IMG/VR virus record: IMGVR_UViG_3300009183_006933
Location: 1-22,357 of that record
Length of the DNA stretch: 22,357 nucleotides
From: a virus
Reading direction: 5' to 3' (one strand)
Shown: positions 1-8,118 of the stretch, piece by piece
How the letters are laid out: each line of letters begins with the position of its first letter
Position numbering within the stretch: position 1 is the stretch's first letter
Program-made: the position numbers and the translations under genes
The notes under the pieces: generated by a model
What the model was told of the DNA's origin: nothing
What the model saw: only the letters and a program-made list of their open reading frames with translations
The model's database searches: none

Positions 1-1
1 T

Positions 2-3000
2 CCCAAGTTAAGAGATTGGCTCGCTGACAAATACTTCGACCCCGAAATGGCAAGCGCAGGAACTTTGGAAAGACTATCTTCTTTGAATCGTGATTCTGGA
101 GCATTCTTCTCTAGTCTTGAGAACCCAAATGCTGTAGCTGGTATTCCTGTTAGAGGCCAACAAGGTTTTATTTCTAGGCAAAATAGAGGAGCAAGAGCAG
201 GAGCTTTCTTGAATGCTTTAAGGACGAGATTGCCAGATTTTGTTCCCGGATCTTTGCCAAATTTAGCTTCTGGTTTTATTCCTAATTTTGCTCCTCAACA
301 AATGGATTTTAATTTGTCAGGTGGAGCAGCATCTGCTCCTGCACCTACACCAATTCAAACTGATGAATCAATGGCAATTGGAGAAAGAAGCGGATCTTCT
401 TTATTAATAAAACCAGACGGTACTTTAAAAGTTTCTTTTTTACGAAGCACAGAAGGAAATCCTTTATTTTCTATAATCAAAGGTCTTAAGAAGGGCCTCA
501 TTAAAAAAATTGATGCTGGTGCTGTTATTGGACCCAGAGTTCCTAATCTTATTACTGGATTAAAAAATGCTCTTCCTGATTTAAGAAAAAATAGTCCATT
601 AATTCCCCCTTCTATTCCTATTTTAGGAATGTTTTCTCCTAAAGAGTTAATGTCAAATCTTTATAAAGATAGAGCTAAATTACAGTATTCTCTTGACAGA
701 GATTCTTTAGATCAGATTAATAAATACTTAAGTCCAAAAGGATTTGAAGTTAGAAGCGGAGCAGGGAACAGATATGATACATATTCAACAATTGATAAAT
801 CAATTGGTCAAGCTGCTACATTTTATAATTCGCAGGACAATGTCTTTTTGCCAGAGTCTTTTTCGATGAACAGCTACACGATGAAAAAGATAAAAAACAT
901 ACCCGGAGTCAATTTAAATTTGAAGAAGAGAAGAGAAGCTGGCTCTTATGGATACAACCGTGAAGATTTTTCAAAATTAAGAAAAGCTTTTGAAGAAATG
1001 GGCATTTTATCGACTTCTCTAGAAGGCAAAGCTACTTGGCAAAATATGTCAGATAATGGTTATGGAGAATATATAAGATTAGAAAATCTTTATCCTAATG
1101 GTCTTTCTAAGGGTTTTATTCCTAACTTTAATCCAGTTAAAGAAGCAATGGGAAGAGAGATGGCCGCTGGATACTCCTCTTCTCAAGTTAAAGTAGGTCA
1201 AAGTTCTAAATTAAAAACAAATTTCAATCCAATGGGATTAGGAGTCTATAACTCCACAGAAGGTTCTCTTAATGGTGGAATTGGATTAGCAGAAAAAGCT
1301 GGCATAAACCCCAAAACAAAAGGTATGTCTGCAAGGGGGCATATTCCTAATTTTGCTGAATTTGGTGGGGTAGATGCTGTTATATCTGGTGGCGCTTTAC
1401 TATTATTTTATTCCTCTATTAAAGACATCACTGGAGAACTTAAAAACTATAAAGATTCGATAAAAGCAGTACAAAAAGAACAAATTGACGCTGTTAATTC
1501 TTATTCTCAATCAATAGGTCAAATTCCAAAAAGTCTAGCAAAAAAAGAAGCAGCCATACAAAACGAAATACAAAGCACTTTTACAAATGTAGACGAAAGA
1601 TTAAGATTAACAGGCACTTCAACTGGGGCTTTAGTAAATGGTCCTTTTACAATGGACCCACTGAGTCGTAAATTATCAAGATCTCAAGTAGAAGCTTCTC
1701 CAGAACAGGTAGCAAGGTTAGAAGAATTAAGGACTCAACTTGCTGAAGAGAGAAAGCAGACGGCAGTTAAACTAAAAGAAGCTAGAGCGTCAAGACAAGA
1801 AGCTACAGATAATTTCAAAAGAACTCAAGATCCTATCTTTGGGAAAGGAATGTTTCAAGAAGGATCTAAATTCTCTACTTTATCAAAAACAATGGGTCCA
1901 AGCATAGGTATCCTAGGGGCTGGTTTGGCAAATGTAATTTCAGAATTTATTCCAAAACAAAACAAAACGACAAAAGCTCTTGCTTCTGGAGTTGGAGATG
2001 TGCTTTCGTCAGCAGGGGCAGGGGCTGCATTTGGTCCAGCAGGGCTTGCTGTAGGGGCTGTTTATGGCGTTTATCAGGCTTTTCGTAAGTTGGAAGAAAG
2101 CAAGGCAGCAGAAGTCATTGAAAAAATAAATGATAATCTAGAACTAACTAAACAAAAAGCTTCCGATTTTTCTGGCGCTGCTCAAAATTATGCTACCTCT
2201 TTAGAAGGATTACAATCTGCTTTAAATGATCCTAAAACTAAACCAGAAGCTTTATTAAAATTTCAAAATAATTTAACAGATGCTCTTAGCTCAATTCCTG
2301 ATGAATTTAGGAATAAAGTATTACAGGCAGGAACAGATATAACTAAAGTTTCTGAAGCTATTGCTGGAGTCAATAAAGAGTTAGGTAATACTCAGAAAAA
2401 TTTAGAAAGACAGTTGGCTATTTCTGCTCTTATTAAAGATGAATCTAGTATTTTTGGAAATGCATCAGTATCAAAGAAAAATCAAAACACATTAAATTCC
2501 TTATTCTCTTCTTCTGTAAACCCAGAGTCTGTCGCAAAGAATTTTCAAGGCGGTTCAGCGGCAACAGATTTAAATACTTTCTTTGAAAATTTAAAGAGAG
2601 AAACCACATACACTAGAGATGTTTATAGCATGAGCGGAGGGATGACTTCTGCTGTAAAAATTGGAGAAGAACAAGCTTTAGATAGGGGTTCTGTAGAAAG
2701 CATAAAATCTAAATTAAAAGACAAAGGCATCCTTTCTGAATCAATTGCAGATATCCTTGATAATGCGTTTGGCAAATTGGACCTTGCCGCTGTAACGTCT
2801 ATTATAAATGCAATTCAAAAACAAGGATTAGCTGTCGTTGATAGCGCGAGAAAAGCGAAAATCCTTACTGAAATTCTAGAAGTCAATACTAAAAGAATTA
2901 TTGCTAATGCTGAAGCTCTTAAAGGCTTAAATGAACAATTTAATGACATCAACTTACAAATATCTAATCAAATAGATATAGAGAAAAACCGTGGTAAAAC

Positions 3001-6000
3001 GATTAGGGAAATTAATAAAATTCAAGCAGAGGGCGTGGTTTCTACTCAAAGAGCCAGAGTTAAAGGCGCTTTAGACGCTTTTGCTCCTTTTGTCGGCGAA
3101 GGAACAAAAAATAATATACAAAATCAATTAGATACTAATGAAATAAATGTAAGGCAAAATTCTCAAATAAGAGACGCCACAAGTAAGCTTCTTGATTCTC
3201 TTTCGGATTCTATAACTAAAAAAGTCGAAGAAGCTAGAGGAAAAATAGTCCCAGCTATAGAAGGAGCTACAGGTACAGACAATATACAAAAGCAAAGAGC
3301 GGTTTTCCAAAGACAAATCGACTTATTGACTCCTGTTGTCACTCAAGGATTGAAAGGAATAAATGAAACAGGAAATGTCTCTGACACAAGAGGATCATTA
3401 ATAAAAATAATACAGGACAATGCAGGAATAAATAAAGCCTTTACAAAAGAATCTTCTGAGCTTTTAATACAGTCTCTTGATGTCTCTTTTAACGAATTTC
3501 AAAATGAACTTGCGAAAATCAAAGCTCAAGGCGATGTAGATTTAGACATACAAAAAGCTTCTAGAGAATATCAAAAACAATCATTAGCTTTAAATCAAAG
3601 ACTCTCTTTTGCTGGCGGCGCTCAAGCTTTGGGTTCAACTGGTAAAATTGGAGTTTCTGATCTTTTTGACAACCTTTCTGAAATAGTTTCAGAATTTAGA
3701 AAAACTAATGCTATTGGAACTGCCGCTGAAAAGGGCTCTACTTCTTTTAAGCTTTTAGACATCTTAACTAATCAATTACAGTTAAATAGAGCTACTGAGG
3801 CTCCTGTGCCGTATAGAGATGCTCAAAGCTTTAATGGACAAGTTTCCTCTGATTTAAACCCATTAGCAGCCACAGCAATTGCAGGAAGAGTTCAGCAAAT
3901 AAGAGATAGTTTAGATTTAGCTAAAAATGTTACTGAAATTCAAACTGGAAAATCAACACAAGGCACTGCTTTGGGTGCAGCTTTCGATCAAGCCAGAGAA
4001 GGCGCAGTGCAGACTGCTTTGGATCAAATTGCTTCTCAATTTAAGTTAGAGAATATGGGAAGTTATCTTGATGTATTGCAGCAAGAAGCTAGATTTTTAA
4101 ACGAATTAACTCAAGATCAAAATTCTATTTTAGAAAGCGCTTTACCAGCTAGTATAAATGAAAATTTCAAAAAAGTTATAGAAACTGAAGTAGGTGCTAG
4201 ATTAGAAGCTTTGACCTCTTCTTTAACAGAAGTCATTAATAAACTCAGCACTTCCACGCAAAGAGGTACTCTCCAAACTGATCTTTACAATAAACTGCCC
4301 GCTGATATATCGCCAGCAAATAGAGAAGCTCTGTTAAAAAGAATACAAGATTCTGGTGAGTTGAAAGCTACGCCTTTAACTACGCCAACTACAGAAGGTC
4401 AAGAAGCAATTAACGAGCTAAAGAAAAAAAATAAAGAAGAACTAAATAAATACAGTGAAGCTCTAGCCACAGTTGCAAAAGATAAAGAAAGAATGAGTAG
4501 TGGTAGTAGTTATGAAGGTGAAGAAGCCGTAAAATATATAAACAAAATTAGAGCGAAATATAATATTGATGGGAAATCAGGAGAATTATCCGTAAAAGAA
4601 GTGCAATCAAAACAATTAAATGTTGATGAGCTTCCAAAACAAATGCCTGATTATGGAAATCTTTCTGGGACATATAAAGAATTTATTGATAAAGCAAATC
4701 AAGAATTTGGCTCCTCCATAACAGAAGAGACCATGAAGTCCATTAAATTTATATCTGATGAAATAAAAAAATTAGACAATGCTCCTGCTTTAATGTCACT
4801 GAAGGACTCTGGAGGAGAGAGTCCAATTGGAAGATCTGAATCGCTTCAATATCTTTTAGAAGCCAAAAATGCCACAAAAGCGAATCTGTCCCCTGAATTA
4901 ATTAGGAAAAGAGAAGGTGTAGACAAATTAAATAATTTAACAATAAGCGCGACTGCAAGCGAAGAATTACAAAAACAAGTTAATAACTTATTGAGTAAAA
5001 AAGATAGGAACGTAGAGCAAGAAGCTGAACTTTTAAAGAAGCAAATTGAGTTAAGAGACAGGACTCTCGCTAAAGAAAAACAAAATGCTGAATATAATTT
5101 CGATTTGTATTATAAAAAAGGAAGATTAGGCGACAAGTCTTTCAAAGACGAAAGAGCGGTTTTTGCTAATGCCAGAATTGAAAGTAATGCTCGCCAAGGA
5201 AATGTAGATATAGGAGCTATCACTGAAAAAAATACTACTTACAACAAAGCAGATTTTGCCAGAGACACTGGTCAACTAATTGATACATTTCAAACTGATT
5301 TCAAATCTGGTATTGGCAGCGCATTTGGCGAAGCTATCAAAGGTACTAAAACCCTTAAGGATGCATTTAGAGACATGTTCCAAGGCATCTTAAATAGAAT
5401 GCTTGATAAGTCTTTAGAGATGGGAGTTGATGCTTTGTTTGCTTTTGGTAAGGCTTATACTACTGGCAAAAAAGATGGAGGGCCAATTAAAGGCTACAAT
5501 TCTGGAGGTATGGTTACTGGCGGCTCTGGGATGAAAGATGATGTGCCCGCGATGATGAGCGGCGGCGAGTATGTCATTAAGAAATCTTCTGTTGATAAAT
5601 ATGGAACTGACTATTTAAGAAATTTGAATGGTGGAGCCGTCCCAAGATATGCAACTGGAGGATTCTCTATTGGCCCATTACAAAATGAATTCTTATATGA
5701 TAATCCTGATCGCCCAACTTCTGGAGAATACGCTGTTGATTCTAGATTGTCAGCCGCAGCCCTAACTGACGACAGTAATCCTCAAAATAAGTTAAGACAA
5801 GATCGTTATGAAAAACTTGATCAGTACTTACAAGACCGAGCGCAATATGAGGCAGACAAGAAGCAGAGCCTTAAAAACTATAAAAATCAAGTAAATAGTA
5901 CCTTCTATTCAGGATTAGCTGCCGCTGGCATTCAAATAGCTTCTGCTGGTCTCACAATGGGAGCAGAAAAATTAAGAACACCTAAAGCTACAGTCGGCAA

Positions 6001-6607
6001 ACCTTATCAGGCGTACTCATCTTCTATGCCTAATTATACTGGAAAAGCAAGTGGTGGTTATATTGCCAAATTTGCTGGCGGCGGCTCTACAGGCCAAGAC
6101 AATATCCCTGCTTTGTTAATGGGCGGCGAATATGTCATGAATAAAAAAGCTGTTGATATGTACGGCAAAGACTTCATGGGCCAATTGAATTCTGGTTCTC
6201 TTCCTAAATATGCTAGTGGCGGAATGGTTGGGACAAGTTATAGCGGCCAAACCAATACAGACCAATCATCTAGTATGGATGAATTAGTGACAGCGTTGAA
6301 TACTTTAAATGATAATCTCACTAAGGATTCAGGAATAACTCAATCAGAATCAGGAAGAGCTTCTGCCGCTGGAGCTACCCAAGAGTCTGGTATGTCTGTA
6401 GTAAATAATATTTCAATCAACATGTCTCAAGGCGGCGAAGTTACCTCTGAAGCTAACTCCTCCACTCAAAAAGGCGCATCCAATTCCAAAAACGATCAGA
6501 ACAGCATGCAAAACAATGGCAAACTTGCTGAGTTACTTAGAAGCAAAGTTGTTGAAGTATTGGTCGAACAAAAGAGACCCGGAGGTCTACTTTACGCCAG
6601 TAGATAA
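2..6607 (+). CDS. Tail tape measure protein, 5' end outside window
   Basis: This protein would sit inside the tail tube, set tail length and help DNA delivery. At least 2201 residues are visible. The frame is open from base 2, and no Shine-Dalgarno site precedes the ATG at 47, so the true start is probably upstream. Residues below count from that ATG. GFIPNF-type motifs lie at about 76, 356 and 431, around unrecognised segments. Helical, Lys/Glu/Gln-rich sequence covers about 465-620 and much of 700-1760. A hydrophobic Gly/Ala-rich stretch near 650-680 could be membrane-active. The C-terminal part has two copies of a DDVPAMMSGGEYVIKK-like motif, commonly seen near the end of tape measure proteins, and the protein ends in RPGGLLYASR, as many family members do. 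Lambda's homologue is 853 residues, so this one is very long. The family call is firm; the N-terminal modules are not identified. Confidence 0.9.
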   Translation, partial: PKLRDWLADKYFDPEMASAGTLERLSSLNRDSGAFFSSLENPNAVAGIPVRGQQGFISRQNRGARAGAFLNALRTRLPDFVPGSLPNLASGFIPNFAPQQMDFNLSGGAASAPAPTPIQTDESMAIGERSGSSLLIKPDGTLKVSFLRSTEGNPLFSIIKGLKKGLIKKIDAGAVIGPRVPNLITGLKNALPDLRKNSPLIPPSIPILGMFSPKELMSNLYKDRAKLQYSLDRDSLDQINKYLSPKGFEVRSGAGNRYDTYSTIDKSIGQAATFYNSQDNVFLPESFSMNSYTMKKIKNIPGVNLNLKKRREAGSYGYNREDFSKLRKAFEEMGILSTSLEGKATWQNMSDNGYGEYIRLENLYPNGLSKGFIPNFNPVKEAMGREMAAGYSSSQVKVGQSSKLKTNFNPMGLGVYNSTEGSLNGGIGLAEKAGINPKTKGMSARGHIPNFAEFGGVDAVISGGALLLFYSSIKDITGELKNYKDSIKAVQKEQIDAVNSYSQSIGQIPKSLAKKEAAIQNEIQSTFTNVDERLRLTGTSTGALVNGPFTMDPLSRKLSRSQVEASPEQVARLEELRTQLAEERKQTAVKLKEARASRQEATDNFKRTQDPIFGKGMFQEGSKFSTLSKTMGPSIGILGAGLANVISEFIPKQNKTTKALASGVGDVLSSAGAGAAFGPAGLAVGAVYGVYQAFRKLEESKAAEVIEKINDNLELTKQKASDFSGAAQNYATSLEGLQSALNDPKTKPEALLKFQNNLTDALSSIPDEFRNKVLQAGTDITKVSEAIAGVNKELGNTQKNLERQLAISALIKDESSIFGNASVSKKNQNTLNSLFSSSVNPESVAKNFQGGSAATDLNTFFENLKRETTYTRDVYSMSGGMTSAVKIGEEQALDRGSVESIKSKLKDKGILSESIADILDNAFGKLDLAAVTSIINAIQKQGLAVVDSARKAKILTEILEVNTKRIIANAEALKGLNEQFNDINLQISNQIDIEKNRGKTIREINKIQAEGVVSTQRARVKGALDAFAPFVGEGTKNNIQNQLDTNEINVRQNSQIRDATSKLLDSLSDSITKKVEEARGKIVPAIEGATGTDNIQKQRAVFQRQIDLLTPVVTQGLKGINETGNVSDTRGSLIKIIQDNAGINKAFTKESSELLIQSLDVSFNEFQNELAKIKAQGDVDLDIQKASREYQKQSLALNQRLSFAGGAQALGSTGKIGVSDLFDNLSEIVSEFRKTNAIGTAAEKGSTSFKLLDILTNQLQLNRATEAPVPYRDAQSFNGQVSSDLNPLAATAIAGRVQQIRDSLDLAKNVTEIQTGKSTQGTALGAAFDQAREGAVQTALDQIASQFKLENMGSYLDVLQQEARFLNELTQDQNSILESALPASINENFKKVIETEVGARLEALTSSLTEVINKLSTSTQRGTLQTDLYNKLPADISPANREALLKRIQDSGELKATPLTTPTTEGQEAINELKKKNKEELNKYSEALATVAKDKERMSSGSSYEGEEAVKYINKIRAKYNIDGKSGELSVKEVQSKQLNVDELPKQMPDYGNLSGTYKEFIDKANQEFGSSITEETMKSIKFISDEIKKLDNAPALMSLKDSGGESPIGRSESLQYLLEAKNATKANLSPELIRKREGVDKLNNLTISATASEELQKQVNNLLSKKDRNVEQEAELLKKQIELRDRTLAKEKQNAEYNFDLYYKKGRLGDKSFKDERAVFANARIESNARQGNVDIGAITEKNTTYNKADFARDTGQLIDTFQTDFKSGIGSAFGEAIKGTKTLKDAFRDMFQGILNRMLDKSLEMGVDALFAFGKAYTTGKKDGGPIKGYNSGGMVTGGSGMKDDVPAMMSGGEYVIKKSSVDKYGTDYLRNLNGGAVPRYATGGFSIGPLQNEFLYDNPDRPTSGEYAVDSRLSAAALTDDSNPQNKLRQDRYEKLDQYLQDRAQYEADKKQSLKNYKNQVNSTFYSGLAAAGIQIASAGLTMGAEKLRTPKATVGKPYQAYSSSMPNYTGKASGGYIAKFAGGGSTGQDNIPALLMGGEYVMNKKAVDMYGKDFMGQLNSGSLPKYASGGMVGTSYSGQTNTDQSSSMDELVTALNTLNDNLTKDSGITQSESGRASAAGATQESGMSVVNNISINMSQGGEVTSEANSSTQKGASNSKNDQNSMQNNGKLAELLRSKVVEVLVEQKRPGGLLYASR
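272..1357 (+). repeat. Three GFIPNF-type motifs in the tape measure N-terminal part
   Basis: Three short protein motifs recur in frame: GFIPNFA at 272-292, GFIPNFN at 1112-1132 and GHIPNFA at 1337-1357. The second is followed by NPVKEAMGREMAAG, and NPMGLGVYNSTEG lies between the second and third. I recall similar PNFA motifs in large virion proteins of marine phages, but cannot confirm that here. They bound segments of about 273 and 68 residues and could be linkers, docking sites or processing sites. Confidence 0.65.
5477..6231 (+). repeat. Two copies of a GGEYV-type module near the tape measure C-terminus
   Basis: Residues about 1811-1874 and 2003-2062 (from ATG 47) are two diverged copies of one unit. 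Shared elements in order are a Gly-rich start, D[DN][VI]PA[ML][ML], GGEYV[IM], VDxYGxD[YF], LN[GS]G and P[RK]YA[ST]GG. The DNA around GGEYVM/I is also nearly identical. About 130 residues separate the copies, including a charged helical stretch and a small hydrophobic segment. Confidence 0.85.
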
Positions 6608-7414
6608 TTCTTTGATCTTAGAGTCTATAGTCAGTATAGCCTGATTATAGATTTGTTCTATATTGTTATCTTTGGCTAGTGGTAGGTTTAGGAAAGGAGT
6701 CTTGTCTACTTTGAGAATAAAAGAATGGCTAGAGTATTCTTTATTTGTCGGTTTATTTAAAGTGATACGATATCGTTTTATATAGATCTCGCCCACAAGG
6801 AAGTTGTCTTTAATTTTTTCATCTAATTCTACAAAAGTAGAACCCTGTTCTCGCTTAACATTCAATACAGAAAAGAATTTTAAAACCTTTTTGTCATGCT
6901 TGCCTAGGATTAGGCTTACTTTTGCTCCTTTGCCAGAGCCGCCATCTAATTCTGCTTGCTCAAAGTTTTGAGTGAATTTGCCATTATTAATTAAATGGAG
7001 TTCAGTAATACCTCCATTGCTATCAATAGATTTGACTTGGAGGATAGCTCTTTCGTTTCTATTGTTGCTAGAATCGAAATAAGTATTTTTATTAATGTTT
7101 ACATATTCGTTTCCTTTGTATCCAGATCCAGCCTCAATAATTTCATTAACTAGTGCAGTATAATAAGTAACAAAATAACAATCAATAGTATCGCCATCTA
7201 AAACTAAATCATTAATGGTGCTATCGATTTTAATTGTAGAATTTGACTCTACTGTAAAGACTTTATTGTAATTAATAACATTTGCGCGGACAACAGAGAA
7301 CGTCTCTTCGTCGCCTATGATTTCAATCTCTTTGCCGGGGTCAATTATAGACCAATCTGCTAAGTTGTTAGAATAAATAAACTCATCGCCAAAAGAAAAT
7401 AATACATCTGTCAT
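6587..7414 (-). CDS. Unrecognised tail-region protein with GSGY-type module (275 aa)
   Basis: This is the last gene of the minus-strand tail tip operon, 2 nt after the 232-aa gene. I do not recognise a named family. Residues 1-80 look beta-rich, with the acidic stretch EIEIIGDEETF. Residues about 89-170 carry EAGSGYKGNEYVNI, an Asn-rich loop, GGITELHLINNG and GGSGKGAKVSLIL. This pattern resembles a GY-containing beta module in the neighbouring 232-aa protein. The last 30 residues look helical. There is no signal peptide or membrane segment. Its stop codon lies inside the end of the tape measure gene, giving a 21-bp convergent overlap. The operon position after J suggests a tail tip or fibre accessory protein, or an assembly factor, by inference only. 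No Shine-Dalgarno site is visible. Confidence 0.8.
   Translation of the reverse strand: MTDVLFSFGDEFIYSNNLADWSIIDPGKEIEIIGDEETFSVVRANVINYNKVFTVESNSTIKIDSTINDLVLDGDTIDCYFVTYYTALVNEIIEAGSGYKGNEYVNINKNTYFDSSNNRNERAILQVKSIDSNGGITELHLINNGKFTQNFEQAELDGGSGKGAKVSLILGKHDKKVLKFFSVLNVKREQGSTFVELDEKIKDNFLVGEIYIKRYRITLNKPTNKEYSSHSFILKVDKTPFLNLPLAKDNNIEQIYNQAILTIDSKIKELSTGVK
6621..6654 (+). terminator. Possible hairpin after the tape measure stop
   Basis: The arms CTATAGTCA (6625-6633) and TGATTATAG (6642-6650) pair around an 8-nt loop, with one G-U wobble. Pairing can extend to about 13 bp with two more wobbles. It starts 13 nt after the tape measure stop and lies inside the 3' end of the convergent gene. 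No U-tract follows, so a terminator role is weak. The wobbles favour a structure in the plus-strand RNA. Confidence 0.22.
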
Positions 7415-7416
7415 AT

Positions 7417-8115
7417 TTACATTATATTCGAAACCTTTGCTTTTAGAATAGGATGTTTAGCGTTTTCTCCTTCGTATCCACTGATTTTAATTTCTGGATC
7501 TGAGATGTAACCACATCCTAATTTTTCCATAGACACAGAGAGTAATTCTCCTTTTGAGCCTCTAATAGCGTGAGCAGCCGCCACTAGTCCATAATTATAG
7601 TCCGTCTCTTCAGGAGGGGCAATAGTAACGCAAGGAACAGATTCTGAGCAACCATAACCGGGGTCGATAATCTCTATATCTACTATGTTGTAAAATGCAT
7701 TAAATTTATTAATCTTTTCGCAGTCGTGCAAGTGATACATTTCTGTTCTGCATGAGAGTTCTCTTAAGAAATTTTTATTCTTTTTAATTACTTGCGTTTG
7801 TCTGTTGTTCGGAGATTCAAGAGAGATAAGAAAGTCTATATCAAGCTTTTGCAATAAGGCGTTTCTTTTAATTGTTATGTCTTGGATTTTTTTATTAATT
7901 AGATTCTCTTTTTTCCAGATGGAACTGCCGTCAGGTAAATACTTTCTATCCTCTAATGTGCTTTGATCGATATGTTTATCTAATGGGACTATATAATCAA
8001 CAAGATCATAATTTATACCTGCTAGATGTAAATTATCTAAGTTATTCATTATGTCAAATGAGGTAGAGAGATATTGATGACTACCATTGATAAAGTAAAT
8101 AATATAGGGTTTCAT
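7417..8115 (-). CDS. Unrecognised tail-region protein following J (232 aa)
   Basis: This gene starts 3 nt after the J stop and ends 2 nt before the 275-aa gene, so all three are probably translated from one message. Residues about 75-100 (KKIQDITIKRNALLQKLDID) recall the short helical 'RxxLLxxxD' segment seen in many small phage tail and fibre assembly proteins. Residues about 145-211 hold an internal pair of GY motifs, IIDPGYGCSESVPCVTI and KLGCGYISDPEIKI, each followed by polar sequence. The second is followed by an Ala/Lys strand. The module resembles one in the next gene. Genes directly after J in lambda-like phages often encode fibre or assembly proteins, but the function here is inference. 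No Shine-Dalgarno site is visible. Confidence 0.8.
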   Translation of the reverse strand: MKPYIIYFINGSHQYLSTSFDIMNNLDNLHLAGINYDLVDYIVPLDKHIDQSTLEDRKYLPDGSSIWKKENLINKKIQDITIKRNALLQKLDIDFLISLESPNNRQTQVIKKNKNFLRELSCRTEMYHLHDCEKINKFNAFYNIVDIEIIDPGYGCSESVPCVTIAPPEETDYNYGLVAAAHAIRGSKGELLSVSMEKLGCGYISDPEIKISGYEGENAKHPILKAKVSNIM

Positions 8116-8118
8116 TTG

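Noticed and set aside
47-49. ATG at 47 as the tape measure start
   Set aside because: The frame is open to the window edge with protein-like sequence (KLRDWLADKYFDPE), and there is no Shine-Dalgarno site.
8029-8052. MNNLDN inside the 232-aa gene, identical to the J N-terminus
   Set aside because: Only six residues match and most third codon positions differ, so there is no evidence of a recent duplication or an internal start.
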